From positions 62,001 through 126,000 of the forward strand of contig NZ_JAGMUL010000092.1 of assembly GCF_019049285.1 (NCBI RefSeq): a DNA stretch of 64,000 bases, written 5' to 3'. The position numbers and the translations under genes are program-made. Positions 1 to 9,195 of the stretch are shown here, in pieces. The stretch is from Streptomyces sp. AC550_RSS872. GTDB lineage: Bacteria > Actinomycetota > Actinomycetes > Streptomycetales > Streptomycetaceae. The notes beneath the pieces were generated by a model that ran no database searches, had not been told where the DNA came from, and saw nothing but the letters and a program-made list of their open reading frames with translations. Position 1 is the stretch's first letter. Every line of letters starts with the position of its first letter.

Positions 1-3000
1 GGCGGCCACCGCCTCGGCCAGGTCGCCGGGCGTGATGTCCAGGCCGGTGGAGGAGGCGTACGAGGACAGCCATGTCTCGACGAGTTGCTTGCGGGCAGCC
101 AGGTCGTCGAGCGCGGTGAGGTCGTCGTCGTAGGCGGACGTGCCCACGGTGCGGCGGAACTTGTCGAGCATCGTGCGGGTGCCGGCGCTGATGACGAAGC
201 CGTCAGGTCCGGTGGTCAGCTCCTCGAACAAGTAGGCGGCTGCGCTGCCTGCGTCCTCGCCTCCGATCGCTTCCGCCAGTTCCGCGCGCAGGTCGGCGAT
301 GGCGGGCGCGAGGCCGAAGGTGTCTCTCGCCCGGGCCAGCGACACCGCACGCCGCGTCCAGCTGTCGCGCGCCTCGGGCGACGTCCCATGCGCCCAGAAC
401 AGCTGGGCAGCGGCCCGGGCGACGGGCTCGTGGCGGAGCAGTCCCGCCGCGTCGTGCAGGCGCAGGAGCGCGGTGAGGATCGCCGTCGCGTCATGGTCGT
501 GGACGCCGCGCTCGTAACCCTCGTCGTACGCCGTCTCGGCTGCCTGCCGCACGAAGGCGGGCAGGTCGGCCTCCGCAAGGGCCTCGGGACCGTGTTCGTC
601 CAGCAGGCGGGCGGCGAGATGCTCGGCCCGGTAGACCTCGGGCGACTCCGACGGCAGGGGGCGGTCCCAGTACCGGCGAGTGGCGGTGAAGTCGGCGTCG
701 GTGACCGGGGAGCGGTAGTCGGTGCCGGTCACCGCGAAGGCCAGGCCGTCGCCGTGGGGAACGAGGGTGAGATCGAGGGGCTGGGTGTTCACGGCGAAGC
801 GGTGGTGGCCCAGGCGTAGGGCGCGGCCGTCGTCGGAGTACAGCTCGGTGCGGTCACGCAGGGCGCGAAGTGCCTCTTGCCGGGCTGCCTTGAGGCGTCC
901 GTCCAGTTCCTCGGCCCGCACCTGGTCGCCGAGGTCGCGCAGTTCGTCGGCGATACGACGGACCTTGGCGGGCATCGGGTCGGAGGTGAAGTAGGTGGTG
1001 ACCGCGTCCGCGTCCGTCAGGGTCGCGGCCCGGCGGGCCACGGTGGCGAGGACGCGGGTCGCGGAGTCGGCCAGGCGTTCGGCTTGACGGGCACGGGCGT
1101 CGGCGAGGGTCTGCTTGCGGGCGGAGAACGCCTCGTGCACCTCGTCACGCTTGTCCGCGAGGGTGTCGAGGAAGTCGTCGAACTCTGCGAACCGGGATTC
1201 GAGGTTCTCCACCTGGACCAGGAGGCGGGAGAGCTGTTCGTCGCACGCGTCAGGACTGTCGGCCGCGGCGAGGGCCCCGGCGACGGCCTGGCCCAGCAGC
1301 GCGAGCTCGGCGGCGAACCCGGCCCGGCTCTCCTGGTCGAGGAGAGAACGACGGCGGGTTTCGAGGACGGCGCGAGCCCGGTTGACTCCGCCGAGGACCT
1401 CGGCGACGCGCTCCAGTACGGACGTACGGACCGTGGCGTCACCGATGTCGAGCCCGGCAACCACCTCGGTCACCACGCCCATCCCTTCGGCCAGCTCGTC
1501 TAGGCGGGCCATCACGGGCCCGGTCTCTGCGACGGTGGCGATGGCCTCGGCGTCCTCGATGAGCCGCTCGACGTCCTCGTGGTGGCCGGCGAAGGCGTCC
1601 TCGCGTGCCAGGTGGGCGATGGCCCGCTGCCCGAACGCGGCCAGCTCGGCCTCGGTGCCGGAGGCGAGCTCGTCGATGCGGTCGCGGTCCGCGTACCGCG
1701 TCTCCTTGAGGGTCAGCAGGTGCCCCTGCGCCTGGCGGAGCTCCGTCAGCCCGGTCACCCACGCGGCGGCTCCGCGCGGCGCCTCACCGCGTAGCCGCCG
1801 TACGACGACGGCGATCCGCGCGGCGGCTTCGTCGAGCGCGTCGGTGGCCTGCCGGGTGAGGGCCTGCACGGTCTCGAACTCGGCCAGGACCTGCTCCGCC
1901 GTGGCCATCACCTGCGCCAACGGGGTCTGGAGACCGCCGAGTTCGGGGTCGGCCAACCAGTGGTGGGTGTCCGCCACCCGGACGCAGGCGGCCACCAGCG
2001 CCTCGTACACCTCGCTGGTGGGGGTCGTCTCGGCGACGGCCCCGGTGATGGACAGGCAGTCGGAGATGCCCCGCACCAGGTCGGCGTTGCCGACGCGGGC
2101 CAGTGGGCCGGTGCCGACGGGCTGGGCGGCAGCGTGGGTGTCCGAGACGTACGGGGAGTTCCACAGCTGTGCGGGGTGGACCCGCCGTGGTTCGTCGCTC
2201 TCGGCACGCAGGACCACGAGCGCGCCGTCGTCGAGGAGTGCCCAGCCATGGCAGGACAGCGGGGCGGCCATCTCCTTGCGGATCGTGTTGTACGGCAGGA
2301 GCAGGCTGCGGCCCTCGGCGCTCGCGTGGAAGGCGTAGAGCACGTCCTCGCCGTTCGGGGAGCGGATTTCCCGCTCGAACTCCAGCTCCGCCGTGTCGAT
2401 TTCGTACGTCTTGTGGGCCCCGGAGGCCAGGCAGTAGCCGCCGGGGAAGACGATGCCCTGATCGTCCGGCAGGCGGCGGCAGGCCCTGCCGATGTCGTCG
2501 AGGCGGACGACGGCCCTGGTGAGGGTGTTGTACACCAGGTGGCGGTCGGTGGCCTCCTTGTAGGGGCGCACGCGCAGCAGGATCAGGGCGCCCACGCGCG
2601 CGTGGGCGATGTCCGCGTCCGCGAGGGACTGGAGCGGCTCGTCGACCGGCTCGCTGTAAATGCCCTCAGCGGTCTCGGTGTCGTCCGCGGTCTTGACGGT
2701 GAAAGTGCCGCCGACCGTGGAGACGAACACCTCGCCATCGACAGAGACATGAGGATGGCGGCCGAGGACGTGGTCGTCGCGGGTGGCCGGCGTCCAGTCG
2801 ACCTCGTGGGAGGGCGGCAGGACGTGGTCACGGTCGCCGCGTGCGTCCAGGAACGTGGCCCGGCCGTCGCCGGACAGGGACCAGCGCAGGACGCGGATGT
2901 CGTCCGTCTTCTCGCCGGTCTGGAAGACGGCGAGCACCTTGTCCTCGACGAGGCGCAGTCGCAGGAGACGGGCCTGGCGGTAGTAGCGGTGCAGAGCCGC

Positions 3001-3378
3001 GAACTCCCGTACGAAGGAGGAGTCGTCGAGCAGGCCGGGCACGGCGTCGTCGGGCAGCCGCCCGAAGGTACGGTCGTGCAGGGTCAGGACCTCGCCCACG
3101 CCGGTGTCCGCCTCGCGGCTCGGGACAGCGTTGTAGCCGAAGAGCAGCACGTCCCCCACGGCGACGATGTCCCGGGGCACCACGGCGCCGTCGGTACGCA
3201 GCCGCTCCGTACGGGCGAGTTCCAGCCGCATCGAGCCGAACTCCTCGCCCCGGCGGGCGTTGAGCGCCTCGGTGCGGCGGGCGAGCTCGGCGGCCTGCGC
3301 GGTGAGTCGGTCACGCAGCACCTCGTACGTGCCCGTGTCCAGTGGCTCGTACGTGCCGGTGTCCAGGCCGGTCGTCAT
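1..3378 (-). CDS. DNA-repair-ATPase-like long coiled-coil protein, C-terminus beyond window
   Basis: One uninterrupted reading frame runs from an ATG at 3378, preceded by a GAGAGGG ribosome site, to the window edge, giving at least 1126 residues with no stop. The N-terminus carries a duplicated TGTYE(P/V)L segment, then a conserved-looking block (VPRDIVAVGDVLLFGYN) that I recognise from proteins annotated as DNA repair ATPase in actinomycetes. The second half (from about residue 480) is rich in Ala, Glu, Arg and Leu with heptad-like spacing, consistent with long coiled coils. Any P-loop would lie beyond the window. It follows the flotillin gene by 82 bp with a hairpin between them. The name rests on recalled similarity; the biochemical role is not established by what is visible. 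Confidence 0.8.
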   Translation of the reverse strand, partial: MTTGLDTGTYEPLDTGTYEVLRDRLTAQAAELARRTEALNARRGEEFGSMRLELARTERLRTDGAVVPRDIVAVGDVLLFGYNAVPSREADTGVGEVLTLHDRTFGRLPDDAVPGLLDDSSFVREFAALHRYYRQARLLRLRLVEDKVLAVFQTGEKTDDIRVLRWSLSGDGRATFLDARGDRDHVLPPSHEVDWTPATRDDHVLGRHPHVSVDGEVFVSTVGGTFTVKTADDTETAEGIYSEPVDEPLQSLADADIAHARVGALILLRVRPYKEATDRHLVYNTLTRAVVRLDDIGRACRRLPDDQGIVFPGGYCLASGAHKTYEIDTAELEFEREIRSPNGEDVLYAFHASAEGRSLLLPYNTIRKEMAAPLSCHGWALLDDGALVVLRAESDEPRRVHPAQLWNSPYVSDTHAAAQPVGTGPLARVGNADLVRGISDCLSITGAVAETTPTSEVYEALVAACVRVADTHHWLADPELGGLQTPLAQVMATAEQVLAEFETVQALTRQATDALDEAAARIAVVVRRLRGEAPRGAAAWVTGLTELRQAQGHLLTLKETRYADRDRIDELASGTEAELAAFGQRAIAHLAREDAFAGHHEDVERLIEDAEAIATVAETGPVMARLDELAEGMGVVTEVVAGLDIGDATVRTSVLERVAEVLGGVNRARAVLETRRRSLLDQESRAGFAAELALLGQAVAGALAAADSPDACDEQLSRLLVQVENLESRFAEFDDFLDTLADKRDEVHEAFSARKQTLADARARQAERLADSATRVLATVARRAATLTDADAVTTYFTSDPMPAKVRRIADELRDLGDQVRAEELDGRLKAARQEALRALRDRTELYSDDGRALRLGHHRFAVNTQPLDLTLVPHGDGLAFAVTGTDYRSPVTDADFTATRRYWDRPLPSESPEVYRAEHLAARLLDEHGPEALAEADLPAFVRQAAETAYDEGYERGVHDHDATAILTALLRLHDAAGLLRHEPVARAAAQLFWAHGTSPEARDSWTRRAVSLARARDTFGLAPAIADLRAELAEAIGGEDAGSAAAYLFEELTTGPDGFVISAGTRTMLDKFRRTVGTSAYDDDLTALDDLAARKQLVETWLSSYASSTGLDITPGDLAEAVAA

Positions 3379-3408
3379 GGATTCCCTCTCAGGAGGTCGA
3401 AGGAACAC

Positions 3409-3447
3409 GGTCCGGAGCCGCCGTCCCCTGTGCGGCGGCTCCGGACC
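3409..3447 (-). terminator. Strong hairpin between flotillin and ATPase genes
   Basis: A perfect 14-bp inverted repeat (GGTCCGGAGCCGCC at 3409-3422, complement at 3434-3447) with an 11-nt loop starts 14 nt after the flotillin stop. There is no U-tract, as is usual in Streptomyces. It could end the flotillin transcript or attenuate read-through into the ATPase gene, whose start lies 31 nt further on. Confidence 0.7.
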
Positions 3448-3460
3448 GGGGGCGGGCGGG

Positions 3461-5497
3461 TCAGGCGTGGACGGCCTTGCCGTTGAGAGCGGTGAGCGGC
3501 TTGTCCGCGAGACCCAGCTCGCCGGCCTTGTCGAGCAACTGCTGGAGCTGCCCGGAGTCGGCCCCGCCGGTCCGCATCAGCTTCATCAGCAGCGCCGATA
3601 CGGTCAGGTTCTGCACGTCGGCCGTGGAGACCGAGCCGAGGACGCGGCTCAGGTCGTCGGTGAAGCTGGCGCTGCCGTCCAGCCAGGGCCCGGCCAGTGC
3701 CTGCGCGGTCTCGGAGTGCTGGACGAAGCTGTCGATGCCCTTGCCGAGCGCGATCGAGGACACCAGCCGGTCGAGGAAGACCGAGTCACCGCCGACGATG
3801 TTGATGTCGGCGTTCTCCAGTCCGGTGGCGAGCACGGTGGCCTGCGCCTCGGCGACCTGACGCTGTACGTCCAGGCCCGCGAGCCGGATGTCCTTCTCGG
3901 CTTCCAGGCGCAGCCGGTACTCCTCGTGGCCACGGGACGCGTCGTCAAGGGCGGCCATCGCCGCCGCCTTCTCGGTCAGCCCGGCCGCCTCGGCCTTGAG
4001 CTTCTCGCCGATGCCCTCGGCCTCGGCGAGGGCCCGCGCCTTGGTGCCCTCGGCCTCGGCCCTCATCCGGGCCTGCGTCGCCTCGGCGTCCGCACGGCCG
4101 GCCTTCTCGATGACCTCGGCCTCCTTGTCGCGGACCTGGACCGCCGCGAGCCCTTCCGCAGCGGCCTCGGCCTGGACGCCCTCGGCGAGGCGGAGCTTGG
4201 CGCGGGCGTCGAGGTCGGCCGTCTTCAACCGGGCCTCGGCAAGGGTCAGTTCCTCGGACGCGCGGTGCGTGGCGGCCTGCTCGGCGGCCTCGGCGGCCTT
4301 GATGTCCTTGACCAGCTTCTCCTGCGCCTCCGCCTCGGCGGCGATGATCACGGCCTGCCGCCCGCGCTCCGCCTCCTCCACGGCGCGCAGCCGCTTGATG
4401 GACTCCTCCTGCTCGGCGACCGTACGGTCCACCGCGACCCGCTCGCGGATGACCTCGGCGATGTCCCGCTTCTCCGCCTCGACCTCCTTCTCGGCGGCGA
4501 TCCGGGTCAGCTGCGTCTCCCGCTCCCGGGCGATGACTTCGAGGAGACGGTCCTTCTCGATGCGCTCGTTCTCGACGGCGATGACCCGCTCGCGGTTCTT
4601 CGCGGCGACGGCGACCTCGCGGGCCTGGTTCTCCCGCTGCACGCCGAGCTTCTCCTCGGTGGCCAGGAACGCGGCCTGTGCCCGCAGCCGCTCCTCCTCC
4701 ACCACCCGCGCCGTCTCGGCCTCCTCCCGGGCCCGTACGGTCGCGATCTCCCGCCTCTGCTTGATCTCCGCGTCGGTCTGCCGCCGCTCCAGCTCCAGGA
4801 TGGCCTCGCGGGCGTCGACGTTCTGCCGGGTGATCTCCTTCTCCTCGGTGCGCTGGGCCTCGTTGGTGCGCACGTGCTCCAGGGCCGTCAGTTCGGTGAT
4901 CTTGCGGATGCCCTGGGCGTCGAGGACGTTGGCCGGGTCGAGCTGGGTCAGCGGCGTCTGCTCCAGGTAGTCGATCGCCGCGTCCTCCAGGTGGTAGCCG
5001 TTGAGGTCGACGCCGATGACCTCGATGATCCGGTACCGCAGCTCGTCGCGCTTGGTGTACAGGTCGGTGAAGTCCAGTTGCTTGCCGACGGTCTTCAGCG
5101 CCTCGGAGAACTTCGCGTGGAACAGCTCCTGCAGCGTGTCCCGGTCACTGGCCCGCGCGGTGCCGACGGCCTGGGCGACCTTGATGACGTCCTCCACGGT
5201 CTTGTTGACCTTCACGAAGAACGTGATCCGGATGTCGGCGCGTATGTTGTCCTGGCAGATCAGCCCGTCCTTGCCGGTCCGCGTGATCTCGATGGCCTTC
5301 ACCGAGATGTCCATCACCTCGGCCTTGTGCAGCACCGGCAGCACGACCTGCCCGGTGAAGGTCACATCGACCTTGCGCAGCTTGGAGACGATCAGCGCCT
5401 TGCCCTGCTCCACCTTCCGGAACAGCTGGGAGACGACGAGGACGGCGAGCCCGGCGACGACGATGAGCACGCCGACGCCCAGAGTGATGGCATTCAT
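3461..5497 (-). CDS. Flotillin-family SPFH membrane scaffold protein
   Basis: 678 residues. An N-terminal membrane segment (about residues 4-24, rich in V, G, L) is followed by an SPFH/band-7 domain (about 30-210) and a very long Ala/Glu/Arg coiled coil with repeated EAEG/AEAE units (about 215-560), then a flotillin-type C-terminal region. This is the standard bacterial flotillin layout, in which the protein oligomerises on the inner leaflet and organises membrane microdomains. The start is an ATG at 5497 with a purine-rich region upstream. A small membrane protein gene lies 92 bp upstream on the same strand, and the ATPase-like gene lies downstream, so a three-gene unit is likely. Confidence 0.92.
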   Translation of the reverse strand: MNAITLGVGVLIVVAGLAVLVVSQLFRKVEQGKALIVSKLRKVDVTFTGQVVLPVLHKAEVMDISVKAIEITRTGKDGLICQDNIRADIRITFFVKVNKTVEDVIKVAQAVGTARASDRDTLQELFHAKFSEALKTVGKQLDFTDLYTKRDELRYRIIEVIGVDLNGYHLEDAAIDYLEQTPLTQLDPANVLDAQGIRKITELTALEHVRTNEAQRTEEKEITRQNVDAREAILELERRQTDAEIKQRREIATVRAREEAETARVVEEERLRAQAAFLATEEKLGVQRENQAREVAVAAKNRERVIAVENERIEKDRLLEVIARERETQLTRIAAEKEVEAEKRDIAEVIRERVAVDRTVAEQEESIKRLRAVEEAERGRQAVIIAAEAEAQEKLVKDIKAAEAAEQAATHRASEELTLAEARLKTADLDARAKLRLAEGVQAEAAAEGLAAVQVRDKEAEVIEKAGRADAEATQARMRAEAEGTKARALAEAEGIGEKLKAEAAGLTEKAAAMAALDDASRGHEEYRLRLEAEKDIRLAGLDVQRQVAEAQATVLATGLENADINIVGGDSVFLDRLVSSIALGKGIDSFVQHSETAQALAGPWLDGSASFTDDLSRVLGSVSTADVQNLTVSALLMKLMRTGGADSGQLQQLLDKAGELGLADKPLTALNGKAVHA

Positions 5498-5589
5498 TGC
5501 ATACGTCCTTAGGGCATAAGGAAGGTGAGGCGTAAGGGAGTTGAAGCGTGAAGAAGGAGGGCGGGGCCGCGGCCCGGTGGCACCGTGCG

Positions 5590-6030
5590 TCAGGCCGCGT
5601 GGTCCATGTGAGCCCGACCTCGGTCGCGGTCCCGGCCCTCTGCCCGGCCGAGGCCGGACAGACCGGGTTCATCGGGGAAGAGACGGTGTAGGCGCCGTAC
5701 GAACCGGCGAGTCATCCGCCATGCGGCGAGCAGCGCAAGGACCGGCACGACCATGCGCAGGAGTCCGGTGGCGGGTCCCGGCGAGGTGAACGCGACCAGG
5801 ACGAGAGTCCCGCCGACACTCAGGGACCAGGCCAGAACGGTCAGCGAGGAAAGGGCGATCGCCACCGGTACCCCGCCCATGCCCCACGCGCGAAGATCGA
5901 GGTCCGCATCGAAGCTGTGGGTGCTGGTGAGGCGCACGGCAACCAGGATCCAGAAGCACAGCACCACGACGAGGGCGGCGGTCAGCAGGATCGTGGGCAG
6001 ACCGGTGGCGACCGCCAGAAACGTCCGCAT
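5590..6030 (-). CDS. Small multi-pass membrane protein upstream of flotillin
   Basis: 146 residues from an ATG at 6030, preceded by GGAAAGGGGG. A longer frame to 6195 exists but its N-terminal part reads through the intergenic palindrome and looks non-coding. Hydrophobic segments are seen at about residues 9-33, 53-80 and 89-103, followed by a basic, Arg-rich cytoplasmic tail. Position suggests a partner of the downstream flotillin, much as NfeD-type proteins accompany SPFH proteins, but no NfeD motif is recognisable. Function unknown. Confidence 0.65.
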   Translation of the reverse strand: MRTFLAVATGLPTILLTAALVVVLCFWILVAVRLTSTHSFDADLDLRAWGMGGVPVAIALSSLTVLAWSLSVGGTLVLVAFTSPGPATGLLRMVVPVLALLAAWRMTRRFVRRLHRLFPDEPGLSGLGRAEGRDRDRGRAHMDHAA

Positions 6031-6104
6031 CAGGTGGTCCCCCTTTCCGGCCCCTTCCGGCCACAGTGCTCGTCCACCGTGTCTTCGGTGGCGTATCGCG
6101 TGCT

Positions 6105-6138
6105 CCGGTGCCGGACACCTGCCGGTGTCCGGCACCGG
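6105..6138. promoter_or_regulatory. 15-bp perfect palindrome in divergent promoter region
   Basis: CCGGTGCCGGACACC (6105-6119) and its exact complement (6124-6138) are separated by 4 nt. It lies between the divergent membrane protein (start 6030) and the PucR-type regulator (start 6285). It could be a regulator-binding site or a leader hairpin. The rest of 6031-6284 holds no gene that I can support. Confidence 0.5.
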
Positions 6139-6284
6139 AATCCCCCGTAGTGCTCCCCGCAGGTCATGGTGCACGGCACTCCCCCGCCCGCGCATTGCCG
6201 GTTCCCGGCAGCATTCATTAGGGTCTGCGTGCCGGTAGACCGCTAAGAAACCGTCACCGGCGCGTTAAGAACCCGGGGGGCGAC

Positions 6285-7343
6285 GTGACGGAACGGGAGA
6301 TTCCCGAGCAGTATCTGGAGGGCTGTGCCCAGATTCTGGCCGAGGTCGCGGCCACGGGGCGGCGCCTCACCCGGGAGGAACTCACCTCCCGCCGGGAGCT
6401 CGGCGAGCAGGCCGCGGACGCCGGCCACGGACTGCGCGCCCTGGTCAGCGCCCATCTGACCGCCGCCCGCGCGGCGTGGCCGACCACTCCCGGCACAACC
6501 GACTCGGCCCTGGCCGCCCTGCACCAGGTCATAGACGCCTTCTCGGAGGGCTACGAACGCGCCCAACGCCACGCCGTACGTCAGGAGGAGGCCGCCCGCC
6601 GGGAGTTCATCGACGACCTTCTCTACGGCCGTAGCGACCTGGGGCGCCTCGCCGAACGCGCCGAACGCTTCGGCCTGCGCCTCTCACACGCCCACGCCGT
6701 GGCCGTCGCCGAAGGGCCCACCGCCTACGACGAGGGCGACCCGGTCCCCCGCCAGGTGGAACGCGCCCTCATCTCCCGCTTCGCCGACCGCAGCATCCTG
6801 CTCACCACGAAGGACGGCCGGCTCCTTTGCATCGCCCCCGGCCACCAGGACGAGGTACTCGCGTTCTTCGCCAAGCAGGCCCACGCGGCCACGGAAGGGG
6901 GCCGCGTCGCCATCGGGCGAGCCCAGCCAGGCCCCGGTGGAGTCGTCCACTCGTACGAAGAGGCACTGAACGCCTTGGAACTGGCCGAGCGCCTGGAACT
7001 GGAGGACCCGGTCCTGCGCGCTGCCGACCTGCTCGTGTACCCCGTCCTGACCCGCGACCGGCAGGCCATGGCCGATCTCGTGGTGAGCAGCCTCGGTCCG
7101 CTGACGACGGCTCGTGGTGGCGCCGGGCTCCTGCTCGGCACTCTCACCGCCTACTTCGATTCGGGCTGCGTGGCCGCCGAGGCCGCCCGCCGTCTCTCAC
7201 TCAGCGTGCGCGCCCTGACCTACCGGCTGGAACGCATCCACAAGCTCACCGGAGCGAATCCGGCTGATCCGGCGCACCGTTACATGCTCCAGACCGCGGT
7301 GATCGGTGCCCGGCTGCTGGACTGGCCCGCAAAGGACCTCTGA
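6285..7343 (+). CDS. PucR/CdaR-type transcriptional regulator
   Basis: 352 residues from a GTG at 6285 behind a run of six G. The C-terminal ~60 residues (AARRLSLSVRALTYRLERI onward) match the PucR-type helix-turn-helix, where the helix usually reads SxRTLxYRLxRI. The middle region (about 100-270) has the length and layout of the GGDEF-like domain found in CdaR/PucR proteins. It is divergent from the flotillin operon and convergent with the NfeD/stomatin operon, so it may regulate one or both; the sequence does not prove this. Confidence 0.85.
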   Translation: MTEREIPEQYLEGCAQILAEVAATGRRLTREELTSRRELGEQAADAGHGLRALVSAHLTAARAAWPTTPGTTDSALAALHQVIDAFSEGYERAQRHAVRQEEAARREFIDDLLYGRSDLGRLAERAERFGLRLSHAHAVAVAEGPTAYDEGDPVPRQVERALISRFADRSILLTTKDGRLLCIAPGHQDEVLAFFAKQAHAATEGGRVAIGRAQPGPGGVVHSYEEALNALELAERLELEDPVLRAADLLVYPVLTRDRQAMADLVVSSLGPLTTARGGAGLLLGTLTAYFDSGCVAAEAARRLSLSVRALTYRLERIHKLTGANPADPAHRYMLQTAVIGARLLDWPAKDL

Positions 7344-7379
7344 GGCGCAGCACTCGGGAGTGAGGGGTGGGTGCCTCAC

Positions 7380-7402
7380 AACGGTCCCTGGCGACAACCG
7401 TT
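7380..7402. terminator. Short hairpin plus T-run between convergent genes
   Basis: AACGGT (7380-7385) pairs with ACCGTT (7397-7402), followed by TT on the plus strand. It lies between the regulator stop (7343) and the SPFH stop (7409). The stem is only 6 bp, so this is a weak call. Confidence 0.3.
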
Positions 7403-7408
7403 TTGGGC

Positions 7409-8518
7409 TCAGCCGCCGGACGTCTGCCCCCGGCGCTGCATCTGTGGCGACTTCGCAGCCTCGGCCTCCGCCTTGGCGTCGCTCACCGCGGCGGCGGCCT
7501 GTTTCTCGGCCTCGTCAGCAGCGGCCGCAGCGTCGCGCGAAGCCGTCCAGCCCGCATCGAGCTCTGGAGTGCGGCCTTCGTCCGACGCATCGTCGCCGTC
7601 GGCCGCGCCCGCTTCCTCAGGTGGCGCAGTTGTGTGCACACCCGCCGTCGACTGATCACCGAACGCGCGGGTGACGGTCCGAACGGCCTCGGTCAGCTCC
7701 CCTGGGATCACCCAGAACGTGTTGTTGTCGCTGCTCGCCAAGTGCGGCAGCGTCTCGAGGTACTTGTAGGCCAGGATCTTCGGGTCGGCGTTGTTGCGAT
7801 GGACGGCCTGGAAGACCAGCTCCACCGCCTTCGCCTCACCGTCCGCTCGCAAGATCATGGCCTGCTGCGTACCCTGCGCCTCCAGGATGTCCTTCTGCTT
7901 CGTGCCCTCCGCAGTGAGGATCTTGGCCTGCCGCTCCCCTTCGGCGTGCAGGATGGCCGCGCGCTTGTCACGTTCGGCCCGCATCTGCTTCTCCATCGCC
8001 TCCTTGATCGTGTGCGGTGGATCGATGGCCTTGATCTCGACACGGTTGACCCGGATGCCCCACTTGCCGGTGGCGTCGTCGAGGACGGCGCGGAGCCGGG
8101 AGTTGATCTCCTCGCGCGAGGTGAGGGTCTCCTCCAGGTCCATGCTGCCGATGACGTTCCGGAGCGTGGTCACGGTGAGCTGATCGATCGCCTGGAGGTA
8201 GTCGGCGACCTCGTAGGCCGCCGCCCGCGGGTCGGTGATCTGGTAGTAGAGCACGGTGTCGATGTTCACCACGAGGTTGTCCTCGGTGATCACCGGCCTG
8301 GGGTCGGACGAATAGACCTGCTCGCGCACGTCGAGTTTGGTGTTGATGCGGTCCGCCACCGGCACGACCAGATTCAGGCCGGGTTGCAGCGTCCGGCGGT
8401 ACCGGCCGAAGCGCTCGACGTTGTAGCGGCGCGCCTGAGGGACGATCCGCACGCTGGCGGCCACGAGGAAGACGACGACGATGGCCGCCACAAGAGTGAG
8501 GATGACAACTGGATCCAC
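7409..8518 (-). CDS. Stomatin/QmcA-like SPFH (band 7) protein
   Basis: 369 residues. One N-terminal membrane segment (about 3-24) precedes a complete SPFH domain (VPQARRYNVERFGRYRRTL, then VNIDTVLYYQITDPRAA and MEKQMRAERDKRAAIL), the classic stomatin-like core. After about residue 290 the tail becomes Ala/Asp/Glu-rich and low in complexity. The gene lies 30 bp downstream of an nfeD gene, the usual partnership in which NfeD and a stomatin act together at the membrane in protein quality control or microdomain organisation. Confidence 0.92.
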   Translation of the reverse strand: MDPVVILTLVAAIVVVFLVAASVRIVPQARRYNVERFGRYRRTLQPGLNLVVPVADRINTKLDVREQVYSSDPRPVITEDNLVVNIDTVLYYQITDPRAAAYEVADYLQAIDQLTVTTLRNVIGSMDLEETLTSREEINSRLRAVLDDATGKWGIRVNRVEIKAIDPPHTIKEAMEKQMRAERDKRAAILHAEGERQAKILTAEGTKQKDILEAQGTQQAMILRADGEAKAVELVFQAVHRNNADPKILAYKYLETLPHLASSDNNTFWVIPGELTEAVRTVTRAFGDQSTAGVHTTAPPEEAGAADGDDASDEGRTPELDAGWTASRDAAAAADEAEKQAAAAVSDAKAEAEAAKSPQMQRRGQTSGG

Positions 8519-8548
8519 AGTGCCTCCGTTGCTATGTGTTCAGCCGTT

Positions 8549-8986
8549 TCATGGAAGGAGTTCGCGGGGGTAGACGATGGCCGTGGCGCCGTCGATCTCC
8601 ATGACATCCACCAGCGCTCCCACCGGGATCACCAGGCTTTCGTCGAAGGCGCGGGCGGACCACTCCTCGCCGGAGAGTTTGATCAGGCCGCGGGTAGCGG
8701 TGACTTCCTGCATGACCTCGGCCCGCTTGCCGATCAGCGCGTCACTGCCCTCGTATGTGACGGGTTGCTGTGCCATGTGGCGCAGCGCGACAGGACGGAC
8801 GATGAGGAAGCCCGCTGCCGCTGCCGCGCCCAGGGCCAGGAGCTGGCCGAGAAGGCCGACGCCCACACCGGCGACCACGGCTGCAACCAGCGCGGCGCCC
8901 GCCAGCAACCCGAAGACCAGCGTCAGAGTGAAGAACTCCGCAGCACCCAGCGCCGCGGCGGCGAACAGCCATACGAACCACGGCAT
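8549..8986 (-). CDS. NfeD-family membrane protein
   Basis: 145 residues from an ATG at 8986 with a GAGGAGGG ribosome site, preferred over an upstream in-frame start at 9100. There are three to four hydrophobic segments in the first 75 residues (MPWFVWLFAAAALGAAEFF onward), then a short OB-fold-like domain (GSDALIGKRAEVMQEVTATRG, ending near IVYPRELLP), the short-form NfeD layout. It is first gene of the operon with the SPFH gene at 7409-8518. Confidence 0.9.
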   Translation of the reverse strand: MPWFVWLFAAAALGAAEFFTLTLVFGLLAGAALVAAVVAGVGVGLLGQLLALGAAAAAGFLIVRPVALRHMAQQPVTYEGSDALIGKRAEVMQEVTATRGLIKLSGEEWSARAFDESLVIPVGALVDVMEIDGATAIVYPRELLP

Positions 8987-9195
8987 CGAATCGCCCTCCT
9001 CATGGGGCCTTGTCCACCAAGCTACTCCCGAGTCGCCGGGCGGAATAGATACGGCAGCGGTGGTTCTTGATCGTTGAACGCCTACCCGGCGGACGGACAT
9101 ACAGCGTTAGCCAGCGGTGCGAACCCGCTCTCTCAGGACCGCCTCTGCATCACATAAGTGCAGGTCAACGCCATACGACCGCCCACGCTCCGACG

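Noticed and set aside
85..5512. Long plus-strand frames opposite the ATPase and flotillin genes (up to ~780 codons)
   Set aside because: They mirror the minus-strand coding pattern of GC-rich genes and have no family features; the minus-strand proteins have clear domains.
7367..9077. Plus-strand frames of up to 567 codons opposite the SPFH/NfeD genes
   Set aside because: Shadow frames of the two recognised minus-strand genes.
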